9,267 nucleotides of DNA from Thermoflexus sp. GTDB lineage: Bacteria; Chloroflexota; Anaerolineae; Thermoflexales; Thermoflexaceae. The notes under the pieces are model-generated. The model saw only the letters and a list, made by a program, of their open reading frames with translations. It did no database searches and was not told the DNA's origin. The stretch lies in contig JAGHYO010000079.1 in the NCBI GenBank assembly GCA_017743605.1, positions 1 through 9,267 of the forward strand, in the 5' to 3' direction. Both the position numbers and the translations under genes were made by a program. This document shows, in pieces, positions 1-6,400 of this stretch (position 1 is its first letter; every line of letters starts with the position of its first letter).

Positions 1-462
1 AATGAGGACGGCCCGCGCCATGATCTGCGGAACTCGGGGGGAGGCGGGGATGCGGTGGGGGACAACGTGGCGTTCCGGCCCTGGCTGACCGCCCCGCCGG
101 AAGGGACCTGTCCTCTGCTGCGGGTGCGCATCGACGTAATGCCGGGGGACGCAAGCAACCGGATCCGTCCCGCCAGCCATACCCTGATCCCGGTGGCCCT
201 TCTCTCTGGTCCGAGCTTCGCCCCGCTGGCTGAGGTCGATCGGGACCGCCTGCGTTTGGGGGCCACGGGCGGGGAGAGCCCTGTGGTCGGCTGCAACAGT
301 CTGGCCGGCGACCTCAACGGCGATGGGATTGGGGACCTGGTCTGCTACTTCCGGTCGGAGCTCACCGGCCTGGGGCCGGACCACCGGGTCGCCCGGCTCC
401 AGGGCCAAACCCTGGAAGGGATCGCCATAGAGGGCCAGGATGCTGTGGAGATCCTCCCATAA
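1..462 (+). CDS. C-terminal part of a secreted beta-helix-type protein (5' partial)
   Basis: The reading frame is open from base 1, so the gene begins outside the window; a GTG at 55 is in frame but sits inside the domain and is unlikely to be the start. About 153 residues are visible. The first 40 (GP..HDL.NSGGGGDAV.DNVAFRPWL) resemble the last coil and tail of right-handed parallel beta-helix surface proteins. They are followed by a C-terminal module of a type common in secreted bacterial proteins: an IDVMPGD...N.I.P opening, a 'LIPVALL' strand, a DxNxDGxxD calcium-loop motif encoded at 310-336 (GDLNGDGIGDL), and an ending like LxGxTLEGxxIEGxDxVxxLP. No dockerin, sorting signal or transmembrane anchor follows this module before the TAA stop. 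It is likely an exported or cell-surface protein of unknown ligand. It is convergent with the ATPase gene and probably unrelated to the transporter operon. Confidence 0.72.
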   Translation, partial: NEDGPRHDLRNSGGGGDAVGDNVAFRPWLTAPPEGTCPLLRVRIDVMPGDASNRIRPASHTLIPVALLSGPSFAPLAEVDRDRLRLGATGGESPVVGCNSLAGDLNGDGIGDLVCYFRSELTGLGPDHRVARLQGQTLEGIAIEGQDAVEILP

Positions 463-528
463 CTGTAAGGCGCATCTCTGAGCACCAAGAAGGCGATTCG
501 AAAGAGGGCGTGCCGAATCCGAGAACGG
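463..528. other. Short convergent intergenic gap
   Basis: These 66 bases separate the stop codons of two convergent genes. The only structure seen is a weak 6-bp inverted repeat, GATTCG (495-500) with CGAATC (514-519), around a 13-base loop and with no T-tract. I see no convincing intrinsic terminator here, so termination of the operon may be Rho-dependent or fall elsewhere. Confidence 0.4.
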
Positions 529-1605
529 TTATCGAAGAGCCTGACCGCTTTGGGCATCCATCCAGCGCACCGCTTCGAGGGGGAAGGACAGCCAGAGGAT
601 TTGACCCGGCTCCACCGTGCGTCCCGTAGGCAACGTCAGCTTCAAGGTCTGGGAGCCCAGGTAGGCGGTCACCAGCAACTGAGCCCCCAGGGGCTCCACG
701 ACCGAGACCGTGACGGGGAGCGTCCCTGGCTGCGGGGACGCTTCGATGCGGATGTGCTCCGCCCGGATGCCTAGCAACAAGGGTTGTTGGGAGGCGACCC
801 CGGGGATCTCGGGCATGGGAAAGCGATGTCCTTCCAGGACGAAACTCCACCCACCCTCGTTATTCTCTGCCACCCCGCGCAGGAAATTCATAGGCGGGTT
901 CCCGATGAACCCGCCCACGAAGACCGTGGCCGGGGCTTCGTAAATCCGCATGGGAGTGTCGACCTGGACGATCTCTCCTTCGCGCATTACAGCGATACGA
1001 TCGCCCAGGCTCATCGCCTCCACCTGATCGTGGGTCACATAGATGATCGTCATCCCCGTCTCCTGGTGGAGCCGTTTCAGCTCCGCCCGCGCGTGCAACC
1101 GCAACAGCGCATCCAGATTGCTGAGGGGCTCATCCATCAGCAATACATCCGGCTGCATCACCAGGGCCCGGGCCACCGCGACCCGCTGCTGCTGACCACC
1201 GGAGAGCTGGGCGGGATAGCGGTCGAGCAACTCCGTCAGTTGCAACATCGTCGCGGCTCGCTCCACCCGCCGCCGCACCTCCGTCTCCGGAACCCGCCGC
1301 ATGCGCAGCCCGAAGGCGATGTTGTCGTAAACCTTCATGTGCGGGAAAACAGCATAGCTCTGGAAGACCATGGCGATGTTTCGACGGCGGGGAGGCAGTC
1401 CGGTGACCTCTCGATCTCCAATGAAGATGCGACCGTGATCCACCCGCTCCAGGCCGGCGACACAACGCAACAGAGTCGTCTTGCCACATCCGGAGGGTCC
1501 CAGCAGCACAAAGAACTCTCCGTCTTCGATCGTCAGGGAGACGTCGCGCAACGCGATGACCTTCCCGAAGGCCTTCCGGATCCGCCCCAGACGCACACGT
1601 GCCAT
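529..1605 (-). CDS. Carbohydrate ABC transporter ATP-binding protein (MalK/UgpC type)
   Basis: Cytoplasmic ATPase of 358 residues that should drive the importer encoded just upstream. All nucleotide-binding motifs are intact: Walker A GPSGCGKT at about 36-43, Q-loop Q82, signature LSGGQQQR at 134-141, Walker B LLMDEP at 155-160 with catalytic E159, D-loop SNLD at 162-165 and switch H192. The region after about 235 has the MalK/UgpC-type OB/TOBE regulatory domain (IGNPPMNF, LGIRAEHI), and the length is normal for that family. The frame continues upstream to 1659, but I chose the ATG at 1603-1605 because a GGAG lies 5 nt before it and because MARVRLGRIRKAFG is the usual start. This leaves a 32-bp gap after the permease instead of an overlap. 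It is the last gene of the five-gene operon. The ATPase class is certain; the transported substrate cannot be read from it. Confidence 0.95.
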   Translation of the reverse strand: MARVRLGRIRKAFGKVIALRDVSLTIEDGEFFVLLGPSGCGKTTLLRCVAGLERVDHGRIFIGDREVTGLPPRRRNIAMVFQSYAVFPHMKVYDNIAFGLRMRRVPETEVRRRVERAATMLQLTELLDRYPAQLSGGQQQRVAVARALVMQPDVLLMDEPLSNLDALLRLHARAELKRLHQETGMTIIYVTHDQVEAMSLGDRIAVMREGEIVQVDTPMRIYEAPATVFVGGFIGNPPMNFLRGVAENNEGGWSFVLEGHRFPMPEIPGVASQQPLLLGIRAEHIRIEASPQPGTLPVTVSVVEPLGAQLLVTAYLGSQTLKLTLPTGRTVEPGQILWLSFPLEAVRWMDAQSGQALR

Positions 1606-1610
1606 GTGGT

Positions 1611-1614
1611 CTCC
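1611..1614 (-). promoter_or_regulatory. Ribosome-binding site that fixes the ATPase start
   Basis: Read on the minus strand, GGAG stands 5 nt before the ATG at 1605, with a second GGGAG (1616-1620) just upstream. This supports the internal start over the longer in-frame extension to 1659. Confidence 0.6.
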
Positions 1615-1637
1615 ACTCCCGGATATGGGGCGCCAGC

Positions 1638-2453
1638 TCAGCGGCTGACGACCCCCCAAAGATTAAAGAGATAACGCCGGATGATGAGGAGGATGATCAT
1701 GGCGGGGGCGACCATGAAAAAGCCCCCGGCGAACCGGAAGTAGAGGGGCGATTCGTTGAGGACCGTGAGGACCAGGGCCGGCAACGTCCGTTGTCGCAGG
1801 GTCAGGATGGTGGCGGCGAAGACCTCGTTCCATGAGATCACGAAAGTGAAGAGGCTGGCCGCGGCCAAGCCGGGCAGAGCCAGGGGCAGGGAGACCCGGA
1901 GAAAGGCGGAGAGTGGGCTGCAGCCCAGGGTCATGGCCGCCTCCTCCAGATCGCGGGGGATCGCCATGAACACGCTGGAGGTGATCAGGATGACGAAAGG
2001 GAGGGCCATGGCGGTATGGACCAGGGCCACCGCCCATGGCGTATCGTAGAGGCCGATGCGAATGAAGGTAACCGCCAGGGGGATGGAGAGGATGGCCATC
2101 GGAAACATCCGGGTCATCAGGATCCCCATGCGCACCGCCTCCCGTCCCGGGAAGATGAAGCGAGCTAGGGCATATCCAGCCGGCGCCCCCAGGGCCAGGG
2201 ACAGGATCATCGTGAGCAGGGCAACCACCACGCTGTTGCGCGTGGCTGTCAACGTCCCCGTGGCGTTCACGAAGAACCGCATGGTCTCCACCGAGAACTC
2301 CAGCGGAAGCAGGGGACGTGGCCAGCGATACACGGCCATACGCGGGCTGAAGGCCAGCAGCCCGATCAGGTAGATCGGGGCCAGCACCCACAGGGCCAAA
2401 AGCGAAGCTCCTCCATACCAGAGCAGGTCCGCGATCCGGGATCGCCCCTTCAT
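1638..2453 (-). CDS. Carbohydrate ABC transporter permease, MalG/CUT1 type
   Basis: Inner-membrane permease of 271 residues, a normal length for MalG-type subunits. Six hydrophobic segments are visible at roughly 12-35, 74-98, 109-131, 141-163, 193-213 and 243-262. The cytoplasmic EAA loop that docks on the ATPase is present between segments 4 and 5 (residues 170-194, EEAAMTLGCSP then LPLALP). The ATG at 2453 overlaps the stop of the other permease gene in a TCAT/ATGA 4-base overlap, and GGAGGAG lies 8 nt upstream inside the preceding gene. Translation of the two permeases is therefore probably coupled, as expected for subunits made 1:1. Together they should form the heterodimeric channel of the importer. 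The family is clear; the substrate is not readable from this subunit. Confidence 0.94.
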   Translation of the reverse strand: MKGRSRIADLLWYGGASLLALWVLAPIYLIGLLAFSPRMAVYRWPRPLLPLEFSVETMRFFVNATGTLTATRNSVVVALLTMILSLALGAPAGYALARFIFPGREAVRMGILMTRMFPMAILSIPLAVTFIRIGLYDTPWAVALVHTAMALPFVILITSSVFMAIPRDLEEAAMTLGCSPLSAFLRVSLPLALPGLAAASLFTFVISWNEVFAATILTLRQRTLPALVLTVLNESPLYFRFAGGFFMVAPAMIILLIIRRYLFNLWGVVSR

Positions 2454-3316
2454 CGCCCCATCTCCTCCGGGCGCACCCGCAGGACGTAGAGATAAAAGCC
2501 GGTCACCAAGGCGGACAGGGCCAGGATGATCAGAGAATACGCAGCGGCCACATGGGGGTTATGGGCCCCCGCATACCAGGCATAGGCCTCTGAAGCCAGG
2601 ACCGGGAGGATCCCCCCACCCAGGGCCACCACCACGGCGAAGGTCTGGAAGGCGAAAAGGGTGCGGATGATCAAGGCCGCCTGCAGGCTGGGCCGCAGCA
2701 AGGGCAGGACCACGTAACGCAGTTTCTGAACCAGGTTCGCGCCGAAGACCTCGGCCGCCTCCCAGTATTCGCCCAGGATCATCTGCAATCCCGCCACCAG
2801 CGTGACCATCACGATGGCCGTGGCCCTCCACACCTCCGCGATCACCACCGCCAGGAGAATGCCGATCGGATGCTCATACGAGAGAAAGATGATGGGACGC
2901 TGGATCAATCCCAAAGCGCGCAGAATGACGTTGAGATATCCCCGCTCGGTGAAGACGGCCAGCCAGACCAGCCCCGCAGCCAGCTCCGAGATGGCCAGCG
3001 GGATCGCATACACGTAAAGGAAAAATCCGGCGCCGCGGCGCCGGGATTGCGCGATTAAGGCCATGATCAAGGCCAGAACCAGCTGCAGGGGGATCACCAG
3101 GGCGATCAGCACCAGCGTGTTGCGCAGGGCGGGCATGAAGCGGGTGTCCGCCAGCATGCGGCGGAAGGGCTCCCCGGACCAGGAGCCATCCGGGGCCTGG
3201 ACGGCCAGCAACAGAGCCTGGACGCTGGGGAGAGCGATGAACAGCCCCAGGAAGAGGATGGCCGGCATCAACAGCGCCAGCGGCAATCCGATCTCGGCTT
3301 TCCGCCACCGACTCAC
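2450..3316 (-). CDS. Carbohydrate ABC transporter permease, MalF/UgpA type
   Basis: Inner-membrane permease of 288 residues, partner of the MalG-type subunit encoded next. Hydrophobic segments fall at about 12-38, 65-89, 98-122, 152-178, 209-231 and 257-278. The EAA loop is at about 185-209 (WEAAEVFGANLVQKLR then LPLLRP), the contact site for the ATPase. The protein lacks the large extra periplasmic loop of enterobacterial MalF and is closer to the compact UgpA/LacF form. The start is GTG (3314-3316). Its GGGGAGG ribosome-binding site ends about 4 nt upstream and lies in the 3' arm of an inverted repeat (3321-3342), so initiation may be restrained relative to the binding-protein gene 63 bp upstream. 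The 3' end overlaps the next gene by 4 bases. Confidence 0.94.
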   Translation of the reverse strand: MSRWRKAEIGLPLALLMPAILFLGLFIALPSVQALLLAVQAPDGSWSGEPFRRMLADTRFMPALRNTLVLIALVIPLQLVLALIMALIAQSRRRGAGFFLYVYAIPLAISELAAGLVWLAVFTERGYLNVILRALGLIQRPIIFLSYEHPIGILLAVVIAEVWRATAIVMVTLVAGLQMILGEYWEAAEVFGANLVQKLRYVVLPLLRPSLQAALIIRTLFAFQTFAVVVALGGGILPVLASEAYAWYAGAHNPHVAAAYSLIILALSALVTGFYLYVLRVRPEEMGR

Positions 3317-3320
3317 CGCC

Positions 3321-3342
3321 GCCTCCCCGAAGGTCGGGAGGC
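3321..3342 (-). promoter_or_regulatory. Hairpin containing the permease ribosome-binding site
   Basis: In the minus-strand transcript, GCCUCCC and GGGAGGC form a perfect 7-bp stem around the 8-nt loop GACCUUCG. An alternative fold uses a UUCG tetraloop. The 3' arm is the Shine-Dalgarno sequence of the GTG-started permease. It lies between the binding-protein and permease genes, where importer operons often lower expression of the membrane subunits. The pairing is seen in the sequence; the regulatory effect is inferred. Confidence 0.5.
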
Positions 3343-3379
3343 AGACCCTCAGCCTGCCCCCCGACCGCGATCTCCGGGA

Positions 3380-4747
3380 TCACCGCACCTGGCATGGTCC
3401 GGTGCTGGGCGGATCCGGCGGCCAGCAGGCGGCGCCGGTCTCGTTCAGGATCGCCTGCAGCTTGGCCGCCTCCTCCCGAAGCACCTTTTCGATATCCTCA
3501 CCCTTTAACACAATGCGCTCCAGGGTGTCCCGGTTGACCTTGTTGAACTCGCCGGCCTTGCCGCCCAGGCCCACCGGCAACAGCGCCGGGATCGCATCCG
3601 GCGCCCCGGATTGCTTGACGACCGCCTCGCCTTCGATCCGGACATGAGCGGGCATATCCGCCGGCATGGGGACGTCCAGGACCGGGAAGAAGGCGACCTC
3701 GCGGAGAATGGTCAGCTGGGTCTCCGGCCGCGTGAGGAACTCGATCAACGCCTCCGCTCCTTCCCGGTTCGGCGCGCCTTTCACGATCCCGAGGCAGGCC
3801 AGCACCGGCATGAAGCCCCGCCCCTTGGGGCCCGCGGGCGCGGGGGCCGCGATGAAGTCACCCGGCCGCTCCTTGAAGGCGTTCACCAGCCGGGCCGTGT
3901 GATCCCAGGCGATCCACACCTCCTCGGCCAGCAACGGCTCCTGCATGAAATCATAGGTGGTGGATTGCGGGTTGACGTGCTCCCAGAGAGCCTTGAAGGA
4001 CTTCCACATCTCCACCGCTTCCGGGCTCTTGTAAGTTGTGACGAAGGCGCCGGTGTAAGATGGATACAGATAGCCCTGGACGAAGCGATGGATCAGGCCC
4101 TTGGGACCCAGGGGGAACCCCAGACGGCGCTCCCCTGTCGCCTTATGGATGTTCTCCCCCCACTGCCGGAGCTGATCCCAGGTCAGGGCGTTGACATCTG
4201 CGCCCGCGGGCAGGTAGTCCAGCGCCTTCTTGTTGATCGCCAGGATATAAGTGGCTTGCATCCACGGGATGCAATATTGACGATCCGTGCCCAGCTTCCC
4301 CAGCTCCACGAACTGGGGGATCATCGGGCGATCCTTCAGGCGCTCCATCAGTGGGGTGAGATCCTCCAGGGCGTTGTCCCTGAGGAGCGTGACGAAGTTG
4401 CCATGCAACGCCCCCACCACATCCACCGACACCTTGCCCGCCTGGATCTCCGCGCGGATTCGATCGTGGAAGGGGCCTTCGTCCTCCGGGATGAACTCCA
4501 CAGGGGCGCCGAAGGGCTTGAGGATCACGTTGCGCATCTTCTCCGCCTCCTCCACCGGCCGCAGCTGGGTGGAGAGGAAGAGGATCGGCTTGGGCGGCGG
4601 GGTGGGCGTGGGCGGAAGAGGCGTCGGGGAGGGCGCCGCCGGCGGAGGCGGAGCGGTGGGAGTCGGCGTGGGAGGCGCCGCCGGCTGGCAGGCGAGGGAC
4701 AGGACAAGGGCGACCGTGAGCAGGGCCCAGAGCCTTCGAGTGCACAT
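3380..4747 (-). CDS. Extracellular solute-binding lipoprotein of the ABC importer (family 1, MalE-like)
   Basis: A 455-residue lipoprotein that should capture the solute outside the cell and deliver it to the permeases encoded next. The N-terminus MCTRRLW is followed by a hydrophobic stretch and the lipobox SLAC, with acylated cysteine C20. Residues 21-53 are a Pro/Thr/Ala tether, a style frequent in Chloroflexota lipoproteins. The ligand-binding domain begins near 54 (PILFLSTQ). It shows family-1 features such as the early lobe around 'VDVVGALHGNF', the hinge-region 'CIPWMQATYILAINKKAL', and 'EALIEFLTRPETQ' late in the protein. Two cysteines near the end (C441, C452) could form a disulfide. 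The start has a near-perfect ribosome-binding site, AGGAGGTG, 4 nt upstream, fitting high expression. The gene begins 18 bp after the stop of the regulator gene. Specificity is not assigned. Confidence 0.92.
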   Translation of the reverse strand: MCTRRLWALLTVALVLSLACQPAAPPTPTPTAPPPPAAPSPTPLPPTPTPPPKPILFLSTQLRPVEEAEKMRNVILKPFGAPVEFIPEDEGPFHDRIRAEIQAGKVSVDVVGALHGNFVTLLRDNALEDLTPLMERLKDRPMIPQFVELGKLGTDRQYCIPWMQATYILAINKKALDYLPAGADVNALTWDQLRQWGENIHKATGERRLGFPLGPKGLIHRFVQGYLYPSYTGAFVTTYKSPEAVEMWKSFKALWEHVNPQSTTYDFMQEPLLAEEVWIAWDHTARLVNAFKERPGDFIAAPAPAGPKGRGFMPVLACLGIVKGAPNREGAEALIEFLTRPETQLTILREVAFFPVLDVPMPADMPAHVRIEGEAVVKQSGAPDAIPALLPVGLGGKAGEFNKVNRDTLERIVLKGEDIEKVLREEAAKLQAILNETGAACWPPDPPSTGPCQVR

Positions 4748-4751
4748 GATC

Positions 4752-4759
4752 CACCTCCT
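4752..4759 (-). promoter_or_regulatory. Strong ribosome-binding site of the binding-protein gene
   Basis: AGGAGGTG on the minus strand is a full match to the anti-Shine-Dalgarno sequence, 4 nt before the ATG at 4747. It is in the 18-bp gap after the regulator stop and is the strongest such site in the operon, consistent with a binding protein made in excess over the membrane subunits. Confidence 0.65.
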
Positions 4760-4765
4760 GATCGT

Positions 4766-6271
4766 TCAATGTGGGAACAGATGGCTTTCCGGCAACATAT
4801 AACCCGTGAGGGCAGCGATCCGCTCCGCCGCCCTCGGGACCGCCGCTTCCAGCGGACGACGGCCAAGCAACACGTCCTCCACCAGCGCCTGCCATTCCTC
4901 CGAAACCCGGGCGTAAGCCGGTATGGAAGGGCGCGGCCGCCCCTGCTCCACCCAACGCTGCGTCCGCGCCAGGAACCCTCCTCGCTCCCCAGCCAGATCG
5001 GAGAGGGCGTGGATCCAGGGGGGATGGTGCCCGGTCATGCGAGCGAACGCCCGCAATGGCTCCCTCTCCACAGTCTGTCGCAACAGCGCCAAGGCTCGCT
5101 CGGGATGGCGGGATTGTCGATAAATCCCGAACGCCATGCCGCCCATCAGACCGGCCGGACGTCCGTGAGGCCCTGCCGGGATGGGGAGGACCATGAGGCG
5201 CTCCAGGAAGGTCGCTTCGTCCCATCCGGCCGCCTGTCGGATCAAATCCGCCTCGTAGGTGCCCCCCACCGCCATCACCACCCGTCCCTCCGCCAGCCAG
5301 AGGGCCGCCTGCTCCCGATGGAAGGCGGTCACCTCGGGGGGCATCAGCTGGTGTTCCCAGATCAACGCCCGCAGGAAAGCCAGCGTTTCATAAGTGGCCG
5401 GCTGATCCAGCAGGACCCAACCCCCACTCACCAGCTCGCCCCCATTCGACCAGAGGAAGGGAAGGGTTTGATAGGTGGTGGTCTCGCCACCCGTCCGGCC
5501 GGCCACCATCGCCAGCGGATAAGGGCCCAGGCCGTAACGTCGGCGGACCTCCGGTTGTCGAAAATGAGCCCCTACCCGGAGCAGATCCTCCCAGGTGGTC
5601 GGTGGGCGCAGCCCTTCCGCCTCCAGCAGATCCCGCCGCACCCACAGGACGCTGACATCCATGCTGATGGGGATCCCATACAGGTGTCCTTCAAAGACCC
5701 ACGCGGAGCGGGGGCCCGGCATCAGCGCGGCCAGCGCCTGGGTCTCCCAAGCCGGATCGATCTCCCCAACGGCTCGTAGATAGCGAAGGGCTACGAACTC
5801 CGCCAGCCACGCGGAATCCAGGATAGAAAGATCGGGAGCCTCGCCGTTCCCCACTGCCTCCATCAATGCCCCACGCAACTGCAGAAAAGGGACCTGCTCC
5901 ACGGCCAGCTCCATCGGCTGGTCTGGATGCAGCTGATTCCAGCGGGCGACAGCGAGATCCAGGGGGATCCGCCAGCGGGGATGGGAGATCACCACCCGCA
6001 ACACCAATGGACGGCTCGCCCCCCCGTTTCGAGGGGCAACAAAGGTGCCCCGCCCCCGCTGACGGAGGATCAGGCCCTCCCGCGCCAGATCCTCCAGGGC
6101 CTGACGGACCGGCGCCCGGCTGATCCCATAACGGGCGCAAAGCTCCGCTTCCGTGGGCAGACAATCCCCTGGCCGGAGCCGACCCTCCAAGATCTCCGAC
6201 CGCAGGAGCTGCTTCAGCTGCTCGTGAAGCGGGATCCCCAGGGCGGGATCCAGCCGCCGACGCGCCCCCAT
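4766..6271 (-). CDS. GntR-family regulator fused to a family-1 solute-binding (MalE-like) domain
   Basis: A 501-residue two-domain protein. Residues about 13-80 are a GntR winged helix: IPLHEQLKQLLRSEIL, then GRLRPGD.LPTEAEL, the recognition-helix region YGISRAPVRQAL, and the wing LILRQRGRGTFVAP. From about 88 to 490 it continues as a full-length binding-protein domain. This includes the first strand LVLRVVISH, APDLSILDSAWLAEF, the conserved LYGIPISMDVSVLWVRRDLL, a TTWEDL box, GGMAFGIYRQSRHPERAL and an ending like LLGRRPLEAAVPRAAERI. There is no signal peptide or lipobox, so it is cytoplasmic and probably senses the imported solute or its product. It is the promoter-proximal gene of the importer operon, ending 18 bp before the lipoprotein gene. 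The fold assignments are strong; the ligand and operator are unknown. I see no frameshift at the junction. Confidence 0.9.
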   Translation of the reverse strand: MGARRRLDPALGIPLHEQLKQLLRSEILEGRLRPGDCLPTEAELCARYGISRAPVRQALEDLAREGLILRQRGRGTFVAPRNGGASRPLVLRVVISHPRWRIPLDLAVARWNQLHPDQPMELAVEQVPFLQLRGALMEAVGNGEAPDLSILDSAWLAEFVALRYLRAVGEIDPAWETQALAALMPGPRSAWVFEGHLYGIPISMDVSVLWVRRDLLEAEGLRPPTTWEDLLRVGAHFRQPEVRRRYGLGPYPLAMVAGRTGGETTTYQTLPFLWSNGGELVSGGWVLLDQPATYETLAFLRALIWEHQLMPPEVTAFHREQAALWLAEGRVVMAVGGTYEADLIRQAAGWDEATFLERLMVLPIPAGPHGRPAGLMGGMAFGIYRQSRHPERALALLRQTVEREPLRAFARMTGHHPPWIHALSDLAGERGGFLARTQRWVEQGRPRPSIPAYARVSEEWQALVEDVLLGRRPLEAAVPRAAERIAALTGYMLPESHLFPH

Positions 6272-6287
6272 TCCCCATCCTAACGCC

Positions 6288-6295
6288 CAAGCTTG
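6288..6295. promoter_or_regulatory. Candidate operator palindrome
   Basis: CAAGCTTG is a perfect 8-bp palindrome at the predicted start point of the minus-strand transcript and directly against the plus-strand extended -10. A dimeric GntR-type protein bound here could affect both promoters. It is short enough to be chance. Confidence 0.25.
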
Positions 6296-6302
6296 TTATA
6301 AT
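6294..6302 (+). promoter_or_regulatory. Extended -10 promoter of the hydrolase gene
   Basis: TGTTATAAT is a perfect extended -10 element (TGn followed by consensus TATAAT at 6297-6302). No good -35 box is seen at 17 bp, which extended -10 promoters can tolerate. Transcription would start near 6309, leaving a leader of about 90 nt. Its -10 box overlaps that of the opposing promoter by two bases. Confidence 0.5.
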
Positions 6303-6328
6303 GATATATAAAATTCTGAGGTTGTCAA
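6301..6328 (-). promoter_or_regulatory. Promoter of the regulator-importer operon
   Basis: On the minus strand, a perfect -35 box TTGACA (6328-6323), a 16-bp AT-rich spacer and a -10 box TATCAT (6306-6301, 5 of 6 consensus) form a strong housekeeping-sigma promoter. Transcription would begin near 6294, giving a leader of about 23 nt before the ATG at 6271. Confidence 0.65.
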
Positions 6329-6390
6329 GGAAACGGTGGAGTGGGTCCTCGCGCCTCCGCGCGTTCCGATCCGGCTGGGGCTCATCGACA

Positions 6391-6395
6391 GGAGG
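6391..6395 (+). promoter_or_regulatory. Ribosome-binding site that fixes the hydrolase start
   Basis: GGAGG ends 5 nt before the ATG at 6401. No comparable site precedes the in-frame GTG at 6341, so the shorter protein is preferred. Confidence 0.65.
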
Positions 6396-6400
6396 ATTTG

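Larger units (their letters stand above)
6272..6400. promoter_or_regulatory. Divergent control region between the importer operon and the hydrolase gene
   Basis: These 129 bases separate the two divergent genes. The part nearest the regulator (about 6294-6330) is strikingly AT-rich against high-GC surroundings and holds both candidate promoters. It also contains an 8-bp perfect palindrome CAAGCTTG (6288-6295) and a TTATA/TATAA inverted repeat (6296-6311), either of which could be part of an operator. The remainder (about 6331-6390) is GC-rich leader with nothing recognisable until the hydrolase ribosome-binding site. Confidence 0.6.

Noticed and set aside
495..519. GATTCG/CGAATC inverted repeat as an operon terminator
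   Set aside because: Only a 6-bp stem with a 13-base loop and no T-run; too weak to call.
1606..1659. N-terminal extension of the ATPase by 18 residues
   Set aside because: It would overlap the upstream permease gene, the added residues do not look like the family, and the ATG at 1605 has its own ribosome-binding site.
784..1674. Plus-strand open frame opposite the ATPase gene
   Set aside because: Shadow of a clear ABC ATPase; composition is low-complexity and no motif is visible.
4590..4690. GC-rich short repeats such as GGCGCCGCCGGC
   Set aside because: They encode the Pro/Thr/Ala tether of the lipoprotein and are explained by biased codons for a low-complexity peptide.
3611..5779. A very long open frame on the plus strand (over 700 codons) opposite the lipoprotein and regulator genes
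   Set aside because: It is antisense to two well-supported genes, its translation is rich in Arg, Gly, Pro and His with no domain, and long antisense frames are expected at this GC content.
6341..6400. Upstream GTG start for the GH63 hydrolase
   Set aside because: No ribosome-binding site precedes it, and the extra residues are unlike the family, whereas GGAGG precedes the ATG at 6401.
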